From positions 62,001 to 126,000 of the forward strand of contig CAWBPA010000023.1 in the NCBI GenBank assembly GCA_963790545.1: a stretch of DNA of 64,000 nt, in the 5' to 3' direction. Under the pieces are notes generated by a model. The model was not told the DNA's origin. It made no database searches and saw only the letters and a list, made by a program, of their open reading frames with translations. Shown here one piece after another: positions 8,299 through 15,900 of the stretch. Within the stretch, counting starts at the first letter, position 1; every line of letters begins with the position of its first letter. A program made the translations under genes and the position numbers. Source of the stretch: DATBJG01 sp963790545. GTDB lineage: Bacteria; Acidobacteriota; Vicinamibacteria; Vicinamibacterales; JAMQPK01.

Positions 8299-8357
8299 GG
8301 GTCAGATCTGATTTTTGCGCGCCCATGCGGCCGAGCGCAAAAATCAAGATCTGACCC
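8299..8357. repeat. Long inverted repeat GGGTCAGATCTGATTTTTG / CAAAAATCAAGATCTGACCC
   Basis: Two arms of ~23 bases (one single-base difference) flank a GC-rich centre. They fill the gap between the convergent stops of the MBL gene (8294) and the SMP-30 gene (8361). The position and the T/A runs at the loop-proximal ends suggest a bidirectional terminator. The GGGTCAGATC-type arm is also reminiscent of mobile repeats; no transposase is nearby. Confidence 0.7.
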
Positions 8358-8360
8358 CTT

Positions 8361-9465
8361 TCATTTCGCGCGCCCTTTATATCCCTGCGCGAGCAGCTGA
8401 ATCGCGTACACCTGCGCGGCGTTGGCGACTTCAGCGCCGCTGGCATCCGTCGCGCCCCGGGCGAGGACGTATAACGTCTTCTTGTCTGTGCCGCCAAACG
8501 CGGTGCTGATGACGCCGCGAGGGGTGGGAATGATGCCCAGATATTTGCCCTCGCGGCTGATCACCTGGACGCCCGCGTTCGTGGTGACGTAAACGCGGCC
8601 CTCTGAGTCGATGGCGCTGCCATCACCCTTGCCCCCGCCCTCGAGACGCGCGAACTCGCGCTGGTTGGTCAGCGAGCCGTCAGGTTGGACGTCGAACGCC
8701 GCCAGCGTCGGACCATTCGTGACGTAAAGAGTTTTCTCGTCCGCGCTCAGGACGATGCCGTTGGGCGTGATGTTCTCGCCGTACTTCATGACCACGCCCT
8801 GCGCGTTGGCGTAGTACACGCCGCCCATGGTGAAGTAGACCCCGCCCTTGCTGTCGGCCGTCAAATCATTGAGGACTCCGCCGATGCAATCGAGCGGATC
8901 GCCTTGATAGGTGTTCGCCAGCTCTTTCTTCTGCGGCGCAAGCTGCACGACTGCCGCGCGCAATCCTCTCTTGGCGATGAACACCGCCCCCTTCGTGTTC
9001 ATCGAGAGCGATCCTCCCGTCAGCGTGTCCGAATAGGCCGTTGACGCCTTGCCGTCCTTGTCGAGCTTCACGACCTTGCTGTTGTCGTTCTGCGCCAGAA
9101 GCAGAGCGCCATCGTTCGTCCCGACAATGCCGTCGCCATTGTTGCCCGCCTCCTGCCAGATGAACTTCCACTGTTGCCCGGCGGCAATGACACCCGGAAT
9201 CGCCTGCACGGTGTACCTCTCGGGGCCCGGGCGCCTGGGCAGGCGGGCCGCCTCGGCCACCCGCACCTCCGCGGCCTCGTCCTGGAGGCGGCGGTGTCTT
9301 GCAGGTGGCAATGAGTGCGGCATAACCAGGATCCGCGGGTGCCTGAACCGACGGCGCTGGTGGATTTGCCGGCGCCGGCGGCAATCGTGGCGGCTGGCTT
9401 TGAGCCGCGACAGCCAGTGAACCCAGGAAACACGCCGAGATGGTGAGCATGCCCTTCGAGATCAT
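8361..9465 (-). CDS. SMP-30/gluconolactonase-like beta-propeller, exported, single frameshift
   Basis: The start at 9465 gives a signal peptide (MISKGMLTISACFLGSLAVA) and a Pro/Gly-rich linker. After the GGGG run at 9222-9225 the frame must move by one base to continue into the propeller (RYTVQAIPGVIAAGQQWKF). The body has SMP-30-type blades: LNDLTADSKGGVYFTMGG, ITPNGIVLSADEKTLYVTNG and GDGSAIDSEGRVYVTTNAGV. Relatives are Ca/Zn-dependent lactonases or strictosidine-synthase-like proteins. The C-run in the coding direction is a classic indel site, so a sequencing error is likely. Full length would be ~367 residues. Stop at 8361-8363. Confidence 0.8.
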
Positions 9466-9504
9466 CAGTCCCGCCCTCCGCAATGCCCGGCCGTCAGCCG
9501 GCGC

Positions 9505-10530
9505 TTATTTGAGCTCTTTCGGCGCGACATAGCTCTTTCGAGCGCGGGGTTTCATGCCCCGCTCGGAGACCCGCACGTCGATCTCGTGGACCTTGCCGTC
9601 GCGTTTGGGCGGAGCGTAGCCGATGAGGTACTGGTTGTGCAACTCGTCGGCCACCTGAGCAAAGGCTGCTCCGAGATCCTGACCGAATCGGATTTCGGTG
9701 TAGCCGCCGCCGGTCTCCTCCGCGACACGCGCAAGGCCCGGATCCGGCATGTCGGCCATGAGCGCGGCCTGGAGGCCACCCGGACCAAGGCCCGGTACCG
9801 GCCGCTGCATACTCCGACTTCGCATGGCGACGGCGTACACCATGACATCCTCACGGCGTGCGCGCTCGATGACCTCGACCTGGCTGACGTAACGTTGACG
9901 AAAGCCGATGGGGCCGCTGTCCTTTCCATCGCTCAAAACCAGGATCACGGGGCGGCCATCCGCATTGCCTTGATCCGCGCGATCCGCGTTCCGTCGATCC
10001 GTTTGATCCGCGTCCCGTTGATCCGTTTGATCCGCGTCCCCGAAGGCATCTATTCCTTCGTCGATCGCACGCCAGAGGGGAGTCGGTGCATCGGTCGCAA
10101 TCGATCTCGGGAGTGCCGTCAGAAGCTCAACAGGATCGCGAGTAAATGAAGGGCTGATGGTGATCTCGTGCCCAAACGTGCCCACGCGGGCTCGATCCTC
10201 TGCGAGAAGTCGCTTGAAGAGCTGTTCAGAGGCCCCTCGCAGCAGCGACAGATTGCCTTCCATGCTCCCCGAGACGTCCAGCATGACGATCAGACGGACT
10301 GGCTGGGGGCTCTTGTCGAAGAGCGAGATAGGCTGAACCTTCCCTTCGTCCCGGATCTCGAAATCCTTCTCCTCGAGCGTCGTCACGAGCCGGCCGTCTC
10401 GATCCGTCACGGTCACGAAGACGCGTACAACGTCGCTCGTGCCGCGAAACACCGGTTGTTGCGCCCCGGCAGCCGCCAGACCGGCGAGAACGCAAGCAGT
10501 AAAACATCCGTACCTGAAGAGGCGAGTCAT
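9505..10530 (-). CDS. Exported VWA-domain protein (TIGR03436-like)
   Basis: About 341 residues with a signal peptide ending near AAAGAQ. It opens with an Ig-like strand set typical of acidobacterial VWA proteins (VFVTVTDRDGRLVTTLEEKDFEIRDEGK), followed by a von Willebrand A domain with the MIDAS motif DVSGSM. A final segment, NQYLIGYAPPKRDGKVHEIDV, is characteristic of the TIGR03436 family. VWA domains bind ligands through a divalent metal; the partner is unknown. The middle holds an Asp/Arg/Gln-rich repeat insert encoded by a minisatellite (9968-10041). The start is at 10530, with a second possible start at 10536. It is 39 nt downstream of the SMP-30 start, same strand. Confidence 0.82.
   Translation of the reverse strand: MTRLFRYGCFTACVLAGLAAAGAQQPVFRGTSDVVRVFVTVTDRDGRLVTTLEEKDFEIRDEGKVQPISLFDKSPQPVRLIVMLDVSGSMEGNLSLLRGASEQLFKRLLAEDRARVGTFGHEITISPSFTRDPVELLTALPRSIATDAPTPLWRAIDEGIDAFGDADQTDQRDADQTDRRNADRADQGNADGRPVILVLSDGKDSGPIGFRQRYVSQVEVIERARREDVMVYAVAMRSRSMQRPVPGLGPGGLQAALMADMPDPGLARVAEETGGGYTEIRFGQDLGAAFAQVADELHNQYLIGYAPPKRDGKVHEIDVRVSERGMKPRARKSYVAPKELK
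9968..10041. repeat. Minisatellite inside the VWA gene
   Basis: Imperfect tandem copies of TGATCCG(CGTCCCGT/TT), about 23 bases per higher-order unit. In frame they encode the repeats DADQTDQ-RDADQTDRRNADRADQ in a surface loop of the VWA domain. Confidence 0.75.
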
Positions 10531-10604
10531 GCACATCCATCCTTCGGTCGCAGGCCAGGCAGTTCACCACCAGTCATACCACAATCTTCGCCACTCCATC
10601 AGCG

Positions 10605-11624
10605 TTACTCCCGAACCCAGCGCCGGATGACACCCGCAACCCGGCCATCCGTGAAGCACACGGCACGCGCGCGGAAGTAGCCCCCGTCGGGACTGCGGCT
10701 GAACAACCAGCACGTGTCTCGAGGAGCACCGAGCGCCTGTTCCACCGCCGCGCGCGACAGACCGGGGCGAATGCCACGCGCACGGCAGGGATCGCCGGGC
10801 TGGGCCGCCACGACTGAGTTTCCTTCGACGCGTATGACCCCACAGCCGTCTGCACGATTGCCGTAGCTCATATATTCGCGGAACGGGACACCCAAACGGT
10901 CGCGCACATCCTCAACGGTGTGTCCGCGTGCGATCGTCCCAAGTTTCGTGTCCGAAAAACCGTCCGTGAATTCGGTGTCATCCCACAGCACAACTCGGAC
11001 GACGCGCTCGCGAATGGAATCGCTGCCGGTGAGCAGCCAGACACCAATCACCCACACCACAATGAGGATTGCGCGACGGCCCCACCGCTGAGGAGCAGTT
11101 CGTGCCTTCGTGGAGCCCCGTGGGGTCCCAGAAAACCAGAAGAGCGGCGCGAACAAGACGAGCTCGGCCATTGCGACGAAAAGTCCGTAGGGCGAAAAGA
11201 CGCCCAGGCCGATTGGCGAGACCAGGATCGGCGTCCAAGGGGCGAGGTACCGTGTGAGATCGAACGGCCAGAACAGCGCACATCCAAGCCCGCCGTTCGT
11301 CAGCGTGTCCAGTAGTGGGTGACTCGCCAGGACGAGGCTCGCGGCAAGCCCCGTGCGAACGGCAGGGAGCCGAAAGCGTGGCCCGACCACGCCCATGGCG
11401 GCGCCGAGCACCAGGGCAAAAAAGAATGAGTGTGTCGCTCCGCGATGGCCCCATTCGTCTTCGTACCGGACGCCCAACCCAAAGCCGATCACGTCGGCAT
11501 CGGGCAGAAACGAGAGTACCGACCACAGGACGATCGCGGTCCAGGACACCCGCCCAGCGGCGCCCCGGGTGGGGTAGATGCGGGCGGCGGCCATACCGAC
11601 CGCAAGGTGACCGAGGCCTGCCAC
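10605..11624 (-). CDS. YdjM/DUF457-type membrane metal-dependent hydrolase with SmpA-like tail
   Basis: The 339-residue product starts with the YdjM-family core: GHLAVGMAAARIYP, SFLPDADVIGF, HRGATHSFFFALVLG and ASHPLLDTLTNGG, i.e. the conserved His/Asp set between membrane helices (residues ~1-195). After the last helix (~190-200) an unusual ~130-residue tail contains two segments of similar plan. One is LGTIARGHTVEDVRDRLGVP and the other ARGIRPGLSRAAVEQALGAP, both like the 'G.t...v...lG.P' core of SmpA/BamE-type domains. The first domain is a clear match; the tail assignment is inference. It is transcribed away from the exported protein at 11717. Confidence 0.7.
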   Translation of the reverse strand: MAGLGHLAVGMAAARIYPTRGAAGRVSWTAIVLWSVLSFLPDADVIGFGLGVRYEDEWGHRGATHSFFFALVLGAAMGVVGPRFRLPAVRTGLAASLVLASHPLLDTLTNGGLGCALFWPFDLTRYLAPWTPILVSPIGLGVFSPYGLFVAMAELVLFAPLFWFSGTPRGSTKARTAPQRWGRRAILIVVWVIGVWLLTGSDSIRERVVRVVLWDDTEFTDGFSDTKLGTIARGHTVEDVRDRLGVPFREYMSYGNRADGCGVIRVEGNSVVAAQPGDPCRARGIRPGLSRAAVEQALGAPRDTCWLFSRSPDGGYFRARAVCFTDGRVAGVIRRWVRE

Positions 11625-11716
11625 GTCGGAGTCAGACGCTGTTTGGAGCTCGGAAGTTCATTTGGTAACCTTGCATCGTTCCGCAATCATTCGAGCTCGG
11701 TCGAGGAGGAGGATCC

Positions 11717-12559
11717 ATGGGCGCCCATTGTCCCGGAACCGCGCGCGCGAACGGTCTATCAGCCTTGGCACGTCTGGCCTGTGTGATGGCCGTGGTGTGC
11801 CTCACCGCGTCTGCCACACACGCGCAATGGCTGAACTATCGAGCCCCTGGAGTTCCCCGAACCCCCGACGGAAAGGTGAATCTCACGGCGCCGACACCCC
11901 GGACGCCCGATGGAAAGCCCGACCTTTCCGGGACATGGGAAAGCGAGGCCGGATACTTTGGCAATCTGGCCAAAGACTTGAAGCCTGGCGAACTTCTCAT
12001 GCATCCGTGGGCGGACGCTCAGGTCAAGGAGAACATCCGCAACCTGCACAAGGACGATCCGATGGTCGCATGTCTTCCCCCCGGGGTGCCTCGTATCAAC
12101 ATGGGAGGGAGCCGGGCGATGCCGCATCCGTTCAAGATCGTCCAGACGCCTGCGCTGGTCGTCCTGCTGTACGAAACCTCGACCAACCAGACGTTTCGGC
12201 AAGTCTTCCTCGACGGCCGTCCGCTTCCACCCGATCCTCAGCCGAGCTGGCTGGGCTATTCCGTCGGGCGGTGGGAAGGGGACACGCTCGTCGTGGAAAC
12301 TACCGGATTCAACGGTCGCGCCTGGGTTGATACCTCGTCAGGCCATCCGCAGACCGAGGTTGCGCGCGTGACCGAGCGCTTCACGCGTCGCGACTTCGGC
12401 CACCTGGAAATCGACATTACCATCGACGACTCGAAGGCCTACCTGAAGCCCTGGCGCGTCAAGGTGCCAATCAACCTGCTGCCTGATACAGACCTGATTG
12501 AAACGTTCTGCGAAAACGAAAAAGATCTGGGAAAGATGGACCGAACAGGCAAGCCGTGA
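11717..12559 (+). CDS. Exported protein of unknown function, GRWEGDTLVV family
   Basis: The 280-residue product has an N-terminal signal sequence (hydrophobic stretch LARLACVMAVVCLTASATHAQ). The motif TPDGKPDLSGTWE is followed by CLPPGVPRI and SVGRWEGDTLVVETTGF, then VTERFTRRDFGHLEIDITIDD. The same order of motifs is found in the gene at 56711 and in the N-terminal half of the gene at 12658, so these are paralogues. Such proteins are abundant and uncharacterised in acidobacteria. No catalytic motif is evident. It ends at a strong inverted repeat shared with the convergent MBL gene. Confidence 0.75.
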   Translation: MGAHCPGTARANGLSALARLACVMAVVCLTASATHAQWLNYRAPGVPRTPDGKVNLTAPTPRTPDGKPDLSGTWESEAGYFGNLAKDLKPGELLMHPWADAQVKENIRNLHKDDPMVACLPPGVPRINMGGSRAMPHPFKIVQTPALVVLLYETSTNQTFRQVFLDGRPLPPDPQPSWLGYSVGRWEGDTLVVETTGFNGRAWVDTSSGHPQTEVARVTERFTRRDFGHLEIDITIDDSKAYLKPWRVKVPINLLPDTDLIETFCENEKDLGKMDRTGKP

Positions 12560-12573
12560 GCGAGTGTTGAAAA

Positions 12574-12657
12574 AGCTCTTCACCACGGAGGTCACAGAGG
12601 TCACAGAGTGGTTTTGGCTTAGTTTCTCTGTGTCCTCCGTGACCTGTGGTGAAAAGT
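12574..12657. terminator. Long inverted repeat between convergent genes
   Basis: The left arm (CTTCACCACGGAGGTCACAG and following) and right arm (CTCTGTGTCCTCCGTGACCT and following, to 12657) form a ~30 bp imperfect stem around an 18-nt loop. It lies exactly between the convergent stops at 12559 and 12658 and probably terminates both transcripts. The CACCACGGAG/ACAGAG pattern also occurs as an intergenic repeat in other bacteria. Confidence 0.75.
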
Positions 12658-14442
12658 TCAGCGGGTCGCTGTGGAGGGCTTGGTGAGACTCCGATACACG
12701 GCTTCCACGAACATGTCAGTCGTCCACGCACCTGTCGTCGCGCCGTAGCGCGAGTCGTAGTCGAGCGTGGGGCGAGCGGTCTTCACCTGCTCGAGCGTCA
12801 TCCCTTTCTTGATCATGGCCTGAATCCGGTCTCGCACGATCGTGACCATGTCCCGGTACTCGAGCACATCAAACTCGTCGCAGATGCGGCCATGGCCCGG
12901 GACGATGAACGTGCCGCCTTCTTCGTGGTGTGCAGGTACCGCAAGATCCAGCACGAGGTTCAGGCCGTCAATCACGCCTTGAACGCTCCCGCCTTTTTGA
13001 AGATTGATGACCGGATAGCTGTCGGTCCTCAGGATGTCGCCCGTTGCGACGACATCGGACTGCCTGAAAAAGACGATGCTGTCGCCGTCGGTGTGGGCAG
13101 TCGGCACGTGATACACGAACACAGGCTCACCGTTGAAGTAGAACTCCTTCTCCCGGCCAATGAACGTCTCCGTTGGCCGCGCCGTCACCGGGAGCTGGCT
13201 CATGCGGTCGAGCACCTTGTCGTGAGCGATGATTTTGACGCCGGTCTGCGTGGCGCCCGGCGTGTTGACGATCTCCCAGTTGTGCGACGAACCGAGCACC
13301 TCGGCCAGCTTCTCGTTTCCGCCCACGTGGTCCGCATCGGCGCTCGTATTGAGCACGTACCGCACGGGCTTCCCGGACGTCGAGAGCTTGTCAATCTCTG
13401 CCAGCATCTTCGCGGTCAACGGTCCGGATTTGGAGTCGACCATGATCGACCCTGAGGGGCCCACCTGCACCGTCACGTTGCCGCCACCGCCCGCGAACAG
13501 ATACACGTTCCGCTGCACGCGCAACATTTCGATGTCTCCGCTGACAGCGTTGCGGGCTTGACTGACACGCGGGGCTGCAGCCGTGCTGGCCGTCGGCGTT
13601 CCTTGCAAGCGCTTCCGGTATTCGGGATAGATCGTTTCGGGCCCACCGCTGACAGCTGCCGCGGGTACACCCGTCCGCTCGACGAACTCGGCGAGGAACG
13701 GATTCTCGCCCGGGAGGTAATGCGGAACCTCATCCTTGGGTCTGCCGGTTATCTCATCCACGTATTCACACGGCCAGAGCCAGGTGGCGTTGTCTTCGGT
13801 TGCGAGAGAAAAATCGGTGCTCCGAACCATCGGCTCTGCGAGATACACAGGATCCGAAATGATGGCGAGTTGCGTCAGCACCTTGTCGTGCCGCACGAAA
13901 TACTCCACCATCGTCGTCAGATCGCTTTCCGGCACCCCATTGCGTCGCAGCCAGCCCTGCTTCAGGTGCGTGGTTGTGACGACGAGCGTGTTGCCTTCCC
14001 AGCGGCCGGTCGAGAAGCCCATGAAGGTGTGCGGCGCGTACGCGGATGGATGTGGACGGCCGTCCATCCAAATCGTGCGTGTCTGCTCGTAGGTGCTGAT
14101 GTAGTTCTTGATCGCGACCACCTGCTGTGTCTCCGGGTCTTTCTCCTCCCAGATTCGCAGGTTCAGGGGGCCGCGGAAGATGTACGGTGCGACGTGGACG
14201 CGGCACTGATGCTCTCGAAGCGTGAGGCGAGACGCGTCCCAGCTTTCGGCAAACAACCGCCCGGCGTTGTTGATGGGGATCCCGAGGTAGTCGCCGAGGT
14301 CAGGACCGGGCCCACGGTCCTGTTCGTCCTCATGCGTTCGGTAAGGAATCCAGTTCCCCGCCAGGATCACCTGTGCCGAGGCCGGCACACTCGACAGGAC
14401 GATCGCCAACAGCACCAGCGGAATCGCAATCCGTTTCGTCAT
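12658..14442 (-). CDS. Exported fusion: GRWEGDTLVV domain plus degenerate MBL fold
   Basis: The product has 594 residues and a signal peptide ending at VPASAQ. Residues ~25-280 match the family of the 11717 gene (FMGFSTGRWEGNTLVVTTTHL, then VEYFVRHDKVLTQLAII). After a linker, residues ~305-560 form a metallo-beta-lactamase fold. In its first metal motif NTSADADH replaces the usual NTHxHxDH, so both leading His ligands are missing. AHTDGDSIVFF, GDIL and VPGHGRICD remain. It may bind one metal or act non-hydrolytically. It follows the DUF1552 gene by 118 nt, separated by a REP-like element. Confidence 0.8.
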   Translation of the reverse strand: MTKRIAIPLVLLAIVLSSVPASAQVILAGNWIPYRTHEDEQDRGPGPDLGDYLGIPINNAGRLFAESWDASRLTLREHQCRVHVAPYIFRGPLNLRIWEEKDPETQQVVAIKNYISTYEQTRTIWMDGRPHPSAYAPHTFMGFSTGRWEGNTLVVTTTHLKQGWLRRNGVPESDLTTMVEYFVRHDKVLTQLAIISDPVYLAEPMVRSTDFSLATEDNATWLWPCEYVDEITGRPKDEVPHYLPGENPFLAEFVERTGVPAAAVSGGPETIYPEYRKRLQGTPTASTAAAPRVSQARNAVSGDIEMLRVQRNVYLFAGGGGNVTVQVGPSGSIMVDSKSGPLTAKMLAEIDKLSTSGKPVRYVLNTSADADHVGGNEKLAEVLGSSHNWEIVNTPGATQTGVKIIAHDKVLDRMSQLPVTARPTETFIGREKEFYFNGEPVFVYHVPTAHTDGDSIVFFRQSDVVATGDILRTDSYPVINLQKGGSVQGVIDGLNLVLDLAVPAHHEEGGTFIVPGHGRICDEFDVLEYRDMVTIVRDRIQAMIKKGMTLEQVKTARPTLDYDSRYGATTGAWTTDMFVEAVYRSLTKPSTATR

Positions 14443-14463
14443 GAGTGTGCCGTGCCCAAAAAA

Positions 14464-14541
14464 GAGGCGGGTCTAACCAGCCTCCGCCAAGGCTTCGGCG
14501 GTCCGCCGTAGCTTCAGCGAAGGCGGAAGACCCGCCTCTAC
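14464..14541. repeat. Composite REP-like element
   Basis: Outer arms GAGGCGGGTCT / AGACCCGCCTCTAC enclose an inner palindrome (CCTCCGCCAAGGCTTCGGCG and its complement AGCGAAGGCGGA). A near-identical element with different outer arms lies at 36401-36476. Confidence 0.8.
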
Positions 14542-14560
14542 AACTACACCAACTACCGAA

Positions 14561-15898
14561 CTAGAGCGCGAGCCGGCCCGTACTGGCACCGATCGATTCG
14601 ACCTTCGCATTCGCGAGATCGCCCAGCGCAACGAGCAGGTTCGCCGTTGGCTCGTCCTTCTGCGCGACGATGTGACGATTGCCCTTGAGTCCACCGCATG
14701 CGCCTCCGACGAGAACCGCAGGCGGGTTGTTGCGATCATGAGCGTTGCCGTTGCTCATGCCGCTGCCCCAATAGAAGACCGACTGATCGAGCAGCGTCCC
14801 ATCACCATCACGCGTGGTCTTGAGTTTCTCCAGGAACTCGGCGAACTTCATGATCTGATAGGTTCCGATCTTGGCGTACTTGGCGAGCTTCTCGGCATCG
14901 TTGCCGTGGTGCGAAATGCTGTGGTGCGTTTCGGGGATCCCGATGTGGGCATAGCCCCGGTCGCTCGCCTCGTGTCCGACCATGAACGTGAAGACCCGGC
15001 TGATGTCGCCCTGAAACGCCAGGTGCATCAGGTTGTAGGTGACCGTCATGTGATCGTCGAACGCCTCGGGCATCCCGAGCGGTGCTTCCGGCGCACCGGT
15101 GAGGGTATCGAGTCGGGTTTCCATTCGATCGAGCTGCTGCTCGACCTCGCGGATGTTGCTGAGGTATTCGTCGAGAATGGCGCGGTCGGGCGCTCCGAGC
15201 GTCCGTCGGAGTTTCGCCGTTTCCTGCGTGACCGAATCAAGCAGGCTCTGCTTCTCCTTGAGGCGAGCCGCCCGCCGTTCCGCTGAGTCGGTTTCACCGA
15301 ACATCCGCTCGAACGTCACGCGCGGGTTGATGCCAACCGGCAGTGGGCTCGTCTCGTCGCGCCAGGACAGCGTGTTGAAGAAGGTGCACGGGAAGCCGTC
15401 GCAGGCGCCTACCGCCGTGCCCATGTCCTCCGTGCCGACCTCGATCGACCGTAGGGGAGTGTCTTCTGCGACCTGATCGGCAATGTGCTGATCGATGGTT
15501 TTCTTCGATTGGATCTTGCCGAAGGCGTCGCCGGTGCCCTCTCTGGCTCCGACCGGCCCGACGCCGTTGAGAAACGCCGAACTCGCGCCAACGTGGACAG
15601 ATTCGCCCCAGGGTGCCTTCATCTTGCTGATGGTCACGAGCTGATCGCGGAACGGTTCGAGCGGCGACATGACCGGCTTGAACTCGAAGCCGCTCCCTTC
15701 CTTGTCCGGATGCCAGGTGTCGGGAAACACGCCGTTCGGCAGGTAGATGGCGCCAAACCGAAACGCCGATTTGGCTGCCGTGCGCGCTGAGGCTGTGAGC
15801 GCCGGCACCATGGCGTCCAGCAGGGGCAGCGCGACCGCGGCACCGAAGGTACCTTGTAAGAACATCCGACGGGACAGATGCTTCTTCGTGATGATCAT
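14561..15898 (-). CDS. DUF1552 family exported protein (Tat-type signal)
   Basis: This 445-residue protein matches DUF1552. It has a twin-Arg leader (LSRRMFLQGTFGAAVALPLL), then FGAIYLPNGVFPDTWHP, LVTISKM, and a C-terminal YWGSGMSNGNAHDRNNPPAVLVGG block. DUF1552 proteins are paired with DUF1592 cytochrome-like proteins in planctomycetes and acidobacteria and are thought to be exported; their reaction is unknown. It starts directly after the DUF1592 gene stop (15901), so the two are co-transcribed. The export route is inferred from the RR motif. Confidence 0.88.
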   Translation of the reverse strand: MIITKKHLSRRMFLQGTFGAAVALPLLDAMVPALTASARTAAKSAFRFGAIYLPNGVFPDTWHPDKEGSGFEFKPVMSPLEPFRDQLVTISKMKAPWGESVHVGASSAFLNGVGPVGAREGTGDAFGKIQSKKTIDQHIADQVAEDTPLRSIEVGTEDMGTAVGACDGFPCTFFNTLSWRDETSPLPVGINPRVTFERMFGETDSAERRAARLKEKQSLLDSVTQETAKLRRTLGAPDRAILDEYLSNIREVEQQLDRMETRLDTLTGAPEAPLGMPEAFDDHMTVTYNLMHLAFQGDISRVFTFMVGHEASDRGYAHIGIPETHHSISHHGNDAEKLAKYAKIGTYQIMKFAEFLEKLKTTRDGDGTLLDQSVFYWGSGMSNGNAHDRNNPPAVLVGGACGGLKGNRHIVAQKDEPTANLLVALGDLANAKVESIGASTGRLAL

Positions 15899-15900
15899 GG

